From Datnioides undecimradiatus (lineage: Eukaryota > Chordata > Actinopteri > Lobotiformes > Datnioididae), in the NCBI GenBank assembly GCA_008933995.1, contig WARS01000036.1, positions 6,238,419 to 6,302,418 of the forward strand: a stretch of 64,000 bases of DNA. Direction: 5' to 3'. The notes beneath the pieces were generated by a model that was not told the DNA's origin, did no database searches, and worked only from the letters and a program-made list of their open reading frames with translations. Positions 47,405 through 64,000 of the stretch are shown piece after piece (position 1 is the stretch's first letter; every line of letters begins with the position of its first letter). Both the position numbers and the translations under genes were made by a program.

Positions 47405-50361
47405 TCATTTCAAAGCAGCCATCATCATCTGCTCAAACTTCCCCATGTCCACCTTCTTCATGATAAAAACCTTACGAGTCTCCTTGAGGAAGCCCACAGT
47501 ATCCACTATCATCATGCCTCTGGTGTGTGTGCCCACCAGCTCCACGCTAACTGGATAATGGTCGCTTTCTATGATGAACGAATCGTCTATGGCAGCTGCC
47601 ATGGCATACGAGTCACAGGAAATGAAACCTGTGCCAGCGACAAACTCTTTCTGGTAGTGCTCGGTGTGCGATGCTTCAATGCTGTGGCGGAAGATCCGTG
47701 CCATGAAGCGGGCTTTATCCGTGTCTTGCGCCAACCAGGCCTTGCAAAATTCCTATCAACACCAGGAAGTTTCTCTGATGAGTTTATGGTTTCCTAGCTT
47801 ATTAGAAAGCTTATGTGCTGTGAGTAGTCAATGTAAAAAGAAAGCCTTACCCAGGAGAGCTTGCTGTAGCAGGTAAACTCCCAACAGGCCAGGTAGGTGG
47901 GGCACTGGTAGTCAGTCAGGACAATGTACGCAGCTTCAGGATCTGCCGTGAAATTGAACTCACCACACACTGTGGTGTTTCCTCGAGCTGTGGAAGCAAC
48001 CCCCCCCCCCCAAATAACCCTGATTACACACTGACCACCATCACAGGATGTAGACAGTAATGACAATAATTGACTTATTAGCCAAATATTTGAATTCTGA
48101 AGAAATTTGATAACTTCATCAGAGTTTGGCTGCATCTAATGATCATTACCTTTTTGATTAATTGTCTTTTGATTGTCTAGATCAATCAGTTGTTTTTGTT
48201 ATCGGGGCAATTAAGGAATTAAGCCTCACGATAGAGAAAACTTTTTTACTTAAAAAAATGAGTTAGATGATTAATATCAATTTAGTTCCAGATTTCCAGA
48301 TATGTTTTCTTAAAATGAATAATCAATCAGCAGGACATAACAGTGATATTGTGCTGTAAAATAAGTCCTTTTTTTAACAAAGCACATTATTTTGTCAACA
48401 CTGTCATTTCACAATTCCCAAAATGCAGTGTGAAGAGACTACAAGCTTATGATTTTACTGACATTCAGTGTTGCCCCCCATGATGTAGAGCCCTCTGAGT
48501 TTGCTTGGTAGAGTTGGATCTATTCTCACAGCCAGGGCCAGGTTGGTAAGTGGTGCCGTGGCAACCAGAGATACCTGAGGAAAAAAACCTAGGACTTTAA
48601 GACCTGAAAGAAATGCATAATTGCACACACACACACACAGTGTAGAGGAGAAGAGAAGTTGTCCAGCAGGAACTGTGCTGTGAGAAGTATGGTGCCGACT
48701 TCACTTTTAGTGAGCACAACAGTGGACAGGTGCAGGGAGGCCAGTCCGTGGGCCGAGTGCCAGCACCACTATCTGGGTGCTGTGAGCAGGACAGCGGGCG
48801 GTGGATGTCCACACACACTGCTCCCCCCTGCACACATCCCAGCTACATCACACACACGCACACACACACCAGAGACACATACACACACCCACATATGTTG
48901 AGGTATACCTTTTTAAAAAAAAAAAATATATATATATATATATCTTTCTCTCTATCTCTCTCTCTCTCGCGCTCTCTCAAGCATGTAGTGTATTACAGAC
49001 CCTCGCAGGTGTGTGAGCCAGGATGCCGTGGTCATAGAAAGTTTAAGGCCATAGGGAGGTGGATCCAAACTTCATTATGAGTCGGAGGGATATGCCATGT
49101 GAGGAAAAGGGTCGCTAGGAGGCGTCACTATCTTCAGAGTATGGTACAAAGGCGGGCAAAACATACTACTTATGAAAATTTATGGTATAAAGAGAGGTGC
49201 AGTCCAGCCAGAAAATCAGGCTCGGGTTTATGTCTTCTGTGTAAGAATAAACTCTACTGCTTCATTGAACACCGTCGGGACTCCAAGTATTTTTTGAAAG
49301 ACCTTTGAATATGTTGGTGTAAGAAGCTCGGTGTCATCTCTGGCCCAGACCCGGTCTTCAATTTTTTACACGACAACCGCTGGGTCACGCTTCTCACCTC
49401 TCCTGGGTTCTCACTGACAATCCTGATCATAGCTGACGCAGCGTCCTCCTCCTGAACCAGGTCTAGACCAGGAGCACTGGGGTCAGGGGCATCTCCCAGC
49501 CCATCCTGCCCGTGGAAGTTTCCCGCATCAATGTTCTTTCCAAGGATGGGCTTAGCAGCACCTTTAAAGACTGGAATCTGGCACATTTAACCAAGAGCAC
49601 ATCAGATGAAACATGCAAACCACAGACGTGAAAATGTACTGTTGATGTTTTTACATGGCTTCCAATCTGAATTGTGTCAATTTATACAACATTAACATTC
49701 CTAGTTAAAATGTTACAAGCTGCATGACATGGTCAGATAATTTGATAGTAGAGGAGATATGAGACAACAGAAATTTTTTAAGTCAGAATTCTTCAGACGT
49801 TTCATATTATGACATATTACAAAGAGTATCAAGAAATTATTTATTGCGTCTAATATCGAATGTATATTACAGTACATGTCCAAAATTAAATCATATCTCT
49901 TATTTGGTATCAAAATGTAATCGTCTTTTTACTATAGGTAACTGAACTCTGTGTGTGTAGTTTGTCCAGTTACTGTCTCATGTCATGTGACTTGAGGAAC
50001 TCATTGTTGGGAAATTTTATTAACAGCACCCTCGTCTGTCACATGATGCCAGTAAATTCCAATTAATGACCGGCATCTTGAGCAAACACACTGATGCTGG
50101 TCTAAAAGAAAAAAATATCGAGCAGCAGGCCATGTCAGGATTATGAAAAAAAACCTACACTGTGTAGAAAACAACACCCACCTCAAGTTTATTACATGCT
50201 TGCAGAACTCGCAATGTGTTCTTACACACATTCTCCACTGAGGTGTTTCCATGCACACAGGTGATGCCCAGGAGGTCCACGTTTGGGGCGGCCAACGCCA
50301 TCATGATGGCCTGAGCATCATCCACCCCACAGTCCACATCCACAAGCAGCTTCTTACTCAT
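47405..50361 (-). CDS. Inosine-uridine-type nucleoside hydrolase
   Basis: Predicted to hydrolyse the N-glycosidic bond of ribonucleosides (salvage). Coding exons in transcript order: 50361-50182, 49577-49398, 48574-48463, 47987-47851 and 47752-47405. All phases agree, giving 318 aa, the usual family length. The N-terminal calcium/ribose motif is DVDCGVDDAQAI (D8, D10, D14, D15; family DxDxxxDD). Next come GITCVHGN, GEVSLVATAPLTNLALA and MGGNTESRGN. N161, E167 and N169 lie in NTTVCGEFNFTADPEAA, matching ribose-contacting residues, and the final metal Asp is D250 in SCDSYAMAAA. The residue before it is Cys249, where protozoal enzymes of the IU group have His; I recall Cys marking a separate subgroup. 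Start chosen at MSKK: good context (A at -3), and the motif begins at residue 8. An in-frame 5' extension is possible (see 50685-51424). Confidence 0.93.
48145..48290 (+). repeat. Degenerate teleost interspersed repeat
   Basis: TTTTTACTTAAAAAAATGAG followed by TTAGATGATTAAT, preceded by GATTAATTG/GATCAATCAG blocks; related to the repeats at 22055 and 62838. It lies in the hydrolase intron 47988-48462. Confidence 0.4.
48842..48979 (+). repeat. Compound (CA)n, A-run, (TA)n, (CT)n microsatellite
   Basis: Interrupted CA array (48848-48898), an A-run with (TA)n at about 48914-48943, and a CT run to about 48979, in a hydrolase intron. Confidence 0.85.
48984..49385 (+). mobile_element. Possible solo LTR
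   Basis: In the hydrolase intron 48575-49397. It shows the order expected of an LTR: TATGGTATAAAGAGAGG (TATA-like, about 49182), then GTAAGAATAAACTC (poly(A) signal, about 49241), then a short GC-richer tail (CTCGGTGTCATC). The ends TGTAGTG... and ...TTACACGACA fit a TG...CA pattern only loosely. No coding remnants or target-site duplication were identified, so this is tentative. Confidence 0.3.
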
Positions 50362-50487
50362 CGTGGACCCTGAGTAGAGAAGAGTCGATAAGAACTAAAC
50401 ACTGCTGCCCTGACGGTTCATCAGCGCTCAACATAAATAAGTAAGCTAAGCGTAACCTTCTTCCTACATACAATTCTGCAGTGTCAT

Positions 50488-50525
50488 TTGGCAGACACTT
50501 TTATCCAAAGCCATGTACATATAGA
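50488..50525 (+). repeat. Teleost SINE/LINE-tail motif
   Basis: TTGGCAGACACTTTTATCCA followed by AAGCC is close to the common fish repeat motif TTAGCAGACGCTTTTATCCAAAGC. It lies in the 5' intron of the hydrolase gene. Confidence 0.5.
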
Positions 50526-50684
50526 ATAGGTGCAACACAAGCAAAGATCTAGTAGGAAAAGCAACACGGACAAGTGCTGAGAAATGTTTTAAGTCCAGTA
50601 GGACATACTGTCATAGAAGTTTGTGGGGAGTTTTGTTGCTGGTATCAAACAGAAACACGTTATTCACAATGAGAACACACCTAC

Positions 50685-51424
50685 CTGTTGCTGAGGAAGA
50701 TAAACTGTAATATTTGCTGGCTGGTGCTCTTCTTCTCTCAGACTGGAACCAACAATGGTTAACTGCAAACAACCTTTTTAGCAGCGAGAAGGAAATCAAA
50801 GACTGAATGGAGCGTGGACTGAATGGGAGGAGTTATACTATAGGGAGCAAAAGTTAATAGTAAATCTGCTTCTTGTTGATCAATGTCTTTCTCCCGTTAA
50901 CCTTTAAAGTAAACAATCAACCTGCTGAGTCTGTTTCTCCACTTTCTCACCCAATGTCCTTAGCAAAACACATTAAATGTGTGTTTACAAAAATACGCCT
51001 TTACTTTAGTAATATTAGTAAGACTACAATGTCAAAATACAATGTAAAAAAAATGTGCATTACAACCCAGACGAGATACTTGGACACCAAAATGTATCAA
51101 CGAGTCAAATGGTGTATGACTAAAAGGAAACTCCTAATCTCAGAGGAGCATTGAAGACTCGGCATGTTGTGAGTATAGATATGGAAAGGACCGTTTCACT
51201 CGCCCTGTGAGCTACAGAGACATTAGTTGTTAACAAACACAAACCGAGCTAACATCGCTATCAGACAGAAATAGGAACGTGCAGCAGGGCTCTGTGAGAA
51301 ACAGTTAAACACAGCATTAGAGTATTGTTTTATGGCTGTAGTGTGAAGGTACAATCTAGCCTCACCTCCTCGCAGTGCGGCGTAACATATAACATGTTGT
51401 AAAACTGCGGATAATCACCGCCAT
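50685..51424 (-). other. 5' exons of the nucleoside hydrolase with in-frame N-terminal extension
   Basis: Minus strand: ATG at 51424 opens MAVIIRSFTTCYMLRRTAR, and the exon ends in phase 2 at 51366 before GTGAGG. A second exon, 50773-50685, has a pyrimidine tract and AAAAAG acceptor, and ACAG|GTAGGT as donor. It joins in frame, has no stop, and splices in frame to 50369 eight bases before the MSKK start. The extension would be 52 residues, with many Arg/Ser and one acidic residue. With the alternative acceptor TTTGCAG the frame closes and only the MSKK start works. The donors look good; the 50773 acceptor is the weak point. Confidence 0.4.
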
Positions 51425-51679
51425 GCAGACAGAGAGTCTGCAGACAGAGAGTCCCCACTCTATTTTGATTTCATCGAACTAACAACTGCAGCGACTCCGA
51501 GCTGTAATGTAGGCAACTTTTCCAACCTGTAACCTCTTGCAATATTGTATGATTAAAGAAATAAGACATTTCAAACCCAATGAGGAGCAATACTACGGTA
51601 AAAGCTTATTCCTGTCACATGTTGGAGATTTTCTGGCGAATTACTGTGTTTTTGAAGAACCATACCCACTCTAGCCTTA

Positions 51680-51776
51680 TACCGGAAGAGTGAAAAACGC
51701 TTGATGATATTGGGTGTCGAGCTGTTTCTCATGTGGCAATAAACAATCTATGGTAGTGACGTCTTTTCCGGAAATG
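51680..51776 (-). promoter_or_regulatory. Promoter elements upstream of the nucleoside hydrolase
   Basis: TGACGTC (CRE-like, 51757-51763), TTCCGGAA (ETS, 51766-51773) and ACCGGAAG (ETS, 51681-51688) cluster 250-350 bp upstream of the first candidate exon. The activity is inferred. Confidence 0.45.
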
Positions 51777-52519
51777 CCCTTAAAGGGACACGCAGGTTCG
51801 TTTTGGTTCTTCTCAGATTTTTTTTTTTTATTTGTCTAGCTTAACAAATCCATACAGAAGTTTACGTTGTTGTCTTCATCATTTGTTTAAATCAGTGTGA
51901 CAGAATTTCCTTCCTATTTTGGACCTCTGTGTCCTTATAATTTCCTATGCACCGTTTTGTATTTAAAAAGATAGAAAAACCCATACACGATATTTGTGTG
52001 GTTGTGGCCAAACTGTGTCTGGACATTTGTCATAAACTCCTGATAACTTGGAAGTTTCTATTACATTATGTAAGGACAAATTACACCTTCATCATTCTGA
52101 TTAGTGTATAGAGTCCAGTGAACTAAAGTAAATTCCAGTTTATCATAGCTGTGCATGAGGAGGGCATTTGACATCAGATTAATGTGTGACTTCATCATTT
52201 TAGTCTTGCTTGATATTGTGATTTAGTGCAACATTTTCTTAAACATATTTCCAGTTGTCCTTTTTTTTTTTTGCAAAGCATACATACACAGTGAATCTGG
52301 ATCTTTTGGCAGAAGTACAGGTCTGAGACCTTGGGGTAATTGCTTTGCTCATCAGGTGATTAAACCTTGACTAGAAGATTGGTTTGAGAGAGAAAATTAT
52401 AAAATGGAGATGTGATACTTCTCTTTTAGTCAAAAGTCGAGAATATTTGCTGCTAAATTCCACGAACTATAATAATTCATTTAACTTACTTATTCACACT
52501 AATTTGGCATTGACAAACC

Positions 52520-52525
52520 TTTATT
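52520..52525 (-). terminator. Candidate INPP4A poly(A) signal
   Basis: TTTATT on the plus strand (AATAAA on the minus). Other weaker candidates exist, so the true end is uncertain. Confidence 0.35.
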
Positions 52526-53663
52526 CATTATCCAGTTTCACTTCATATCCTTGTGTGGGTGCCACCCTCTCCAAATCACCCCTGTCCAACCTGTTTGCAT
52601 GTACAACTGATTAGGACAAGGTCAAAACTGACTCATTAACAATGGATAAAACTATAACAGCATTTGGCAGAAACAGCCATATCAACATAAGTACCTGTAA
52701 GCAAAATAATATTTTCAAAATAAAATCCACTGTCTCTGTAAGTTTTGTACAATAAGGTACATTGGAGCACAGAGCTGGTAAACTGACGACAGAGGAGGTG
52801 CTGTTGATGTCCTGCAGAATAACGCAATGTGCATTATTTCACTTCAGTCTAAAAACATCTATCAAGTGCTCACTGGTACTTTCAGCTGCAACAGTATAAA
52901 ATTGCAATAGTATAAAGCAGTAGGGTTTTTTCAGTTTTCATGCAAGTTGAATTAATTACTCTTTTTCCAACTTCAATCACAAAGTGCTGCATAATCCAAT
53001 AGAGTGCTGTAAAACTGAGAACGAACATTTCTAATAAATAAAAACCCAAGTTTGAAGGGGCATTTAGCCACTACAGTGCTGCATATAACCTGCAGAAATG
53101 TCCTAAACATCTGTAGATATATCAGCATTATAGAATAATATGATGCACCACTTCTGACGCCCACAACTTGTAAACCTGTTCCCCATCAATGCTTCAAGCA
53201 CAGCATCAGAAGAACAACTGATAATACATTAGATGACACATCATTGTAATACAAATGCCAGAGAGTCGTGTCAGATATGTACTTCTTAAGATCTGTGCTT
53301 GTTGTTCAGAGTGAAGTGGTGCTGAATAATATTTCTTTGAGGAAGAAAGATGGGGTGCGGGAGAGACAGTGGGTGGGAAACAGACAACAGGCTAAAATCA
53401 CTGAAACAAACAAAATAAGGGCTTTGATTCAAACAGCTGTCATTCTGCAGTGCAGCTTAGGTCCAGAGAAATACCCTAACAGGCCAAGACATTTGACAAG
53501 CCTTATCTAATCAAAGCTACACTAGGCAACTTCACATGTGGGCAGCTCCAAATGGCAGCAAGATACACAACGAAAGGTATTTTTTTTAAACACATTTTCA
53601 TATTTTCTCAATCACAGGCTTGTAAGAAAACCATACTCAACAATTTTTTTTCTAGCATAGTCT

Positions 53664-54210
53664 CTTTGCATTACGTATTGTTAACAAATCCCATGAAAAG
53701 ACCAAAACCAACAATGCATTAGTCCATATCCGAGTATTTTCTGACTCCACCGTGTCCCAATCCTGCTTGTTCCTCCTGAACAAATACATCAAATAAATAC
53801 CTAATTTCTTTTTTTCCTGAAACATATTCAGCAATTTCCGAAAACAGCTGGGCACTGTTGTTTATAACAGATGTTACTCAAACAAAAGAAAATAGTATGT
53901 TTGTGTTGGACTATTTTCAGTGGCGGACTAATACACATTTGGTGCAATAGGGAATTTTACAGCATCAGCACAATGCCTCACAATGAACTATGGCACCCAT
54001 GTTTATCACACTAAAAAAAAAAAAAAAAGTCAGCCCATACAACAGTGTGACTCACTGATGTGTTTTTTATAGTTCATGGATAACAATGGGGTGCTTTGAC
54101 AAAAATAACACAACGGGTGCTCTGACACACAGTTGGTATAAACTGTGGAATCAATTCATTGTTGGTTTCGGTTGTTGCATGAGATTTCCTGACATTTCCT
54201 GATAACTGTC
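53664..54210. mobile_element. MITE-like inverted-repeat element, copy C
   Basis: The left end at about 53679 reads GTTAACAAATCCCATGAAAA followed by GACCAAAACCAACAATG. The right end at about 54159 reads TTGTTGGTTTCGGTTGTTGC, then ATGAGATTTCCTGAC, its inverted counterpart. Inner sequence such as GTGTTTTTTATAGTTC resembles part of copy A. Noncoding. Confidence 0.5.
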
Positions 54211-54762
54211 GGCCTCCTCCTTTGACTTTCTTGTGTAGCATAAAGGGACTACAACTTGCATCACATTGTGCGACTCTGTGTTGCAGAATGACAAGTCAAT
54301 GCACCTTGAACCAACAAACTGATAAAATCAGATAAAAGCTGCAATGTTACAAACATGTTTCCCACATCATCCCTCTAGAGGCTGAGACATTAGCACGTCT
54401 TATTTCTAGGGCCGCAGGTTAAAATGAATCAGTTTTACGATTCCTGATGCTACAACTGGTACAGCAGCCAACAGCGCTGTCTGCTCACTGGCTATAATGT
54501 AAGACAGAAAGCCATATCTTTTCTGTTTTTGGCTGTGAAGTGGCCGTGAAAAGTGTGTGATCCTAGCACGACTAGAGGAGAGGGTAAACTGCTATAAAAC
54601 GAACTAGAGTAGCACTGGCACTTGGACATTAATTATCTTAACAGTGACTAAGCACAAAACAAAGGGCTGTTGTTCCAGTTTGTGTCTGTGTTTTTGTTGG
54701 TGTGGTGATATCATCATTATCCCCATTCAGTCTTTTGGTTTCCTCCAGTTAGAGGGGTCCAC

Positions 54763-63712
<8,950 letters not shown>

Positions 63713-64000
63713 CTGCAGCAGCACAGAAAGACAGGAGGAGATTACAAAGTGTGGGACTTAATGGTGGGACAGTCACTAATCCTCAGCCATGAGAGGAACG
63801 TGATACAGTGTTTTTGAGTTGTTAATACTTGATGGGCTGCGCTAGTTTAAAGTCATGCTTTCAGACTGAACAACTTGTTGAATACAAGTTGTTTAAAACA
63901 AAGGATGTAGTCACCTCTTGAACCAAAACATTAACATATTATCTTTGTATAGAATTTATATAAACAAAATAATAAACAGTTGCCTATTTACAGACATGGA
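63713..64000 (-). other. inpp4a: INPP4A intron, upstream part
   Basis: The intron preceding the first INPP4A exon in the window. The acceptor TGCTGCAG ends at 63713. Nothing else is seen. Confidence 0.7.

Larger units (their letters stand above)
51780..54762 (-). other. INPP4A 3'UTR and intergenic region
   Basis: No further coding exon seen. A minus-strand AATAAA at 52520-52525 would give INPP4A a 3'UTR of about 2.2 kb. The inverted-repeat element at 53664-54210 would then lie inside the transcript. Confidence 0.5.

Noticed and set aside
48730..49080. 116-codon plus-strand frame rich in His/Thr
   Set aside because: It is a translation of CA, TA and CT microsatellites.

Overview
The window is vertebrate nuclear DNA, almost certainly from a spiny-rayed teleost fish. 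Every recognised gene is split into short exons with GT..AG introns. The proteins are close to known vertebrate families. The introns carry CA/TG microsatellites and degenerate teleost-type interspersed repeats. There are no bacterial-style operons, CRISPR arrays or convincing tRNA/rRNA genes.

Layout, left to right: (1) the last four exons of MITD1 (+, 229-925); (2) CRACDL/KIAA1211L, an actin capping-protein regulator family gene (+, coding 4885-10396, with a noncoding 5' exon near 3480); (3) CREG2, a secreted glycoprotein (+, 11673-14011); (4) MGAT4A, the Golgi GlcNAc-transferase IVa (+, 17149-42551, 16 coding exons, 533 aa, with introns of 10.8 and 6.8 kb); (5) COA5, a cytochrome c oxidase assembly factor (+, 45539-46881, complete at 75 aa); (6) a vertebrate nucleoside hydrolase (-, 47405-50361, 318 aa, with 5' exons reaching 51424); (7) INPP4A, a phosphoinositide 4-phosphatase (-, 54763-63712, 21 exons; its 5' end lies beyond the window).

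MITD1, CRACDL, MGAT4A, COA5 and INPP4A are the block found on human chromosome 2q11.2, with relative orientations kept. Three things differ from the human arrangement as I remember it: CREG2 sits between CRACDL and MGAT4A, UNC50 is not found between MGAT4A and COA5, and a nucleoside hydrolase gene lies between COA5 and INPP4A. Mammals are generally considered to lack nucleoside hydrolases.

The genes do not form one pathway. They are housekeeping or trafficking functions: ESCRT-linked abscission, actin, glycosylation, respiratory assembly, nucleoside salvage and phosphoinositides. The most interesting signals are: the nucleoside hydrolase with a Cys in place of the usual active-site His and an in-frame, presequence-like alternative N-terminus; a repeated Trp-centred motif in CRACDL; a family of about 0.5 kb inverted-repeat elements in two CRACDL introns and beside INPP4A; a Ser/Pro/Arg-rich insert and an 18-nt microexon in INPP4A; and dinucleotide arrays abutting splice donors. 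All exon boundaries were read by hand from splice consensus, reading phase and remembered family sequences. No alignment or database search was run.
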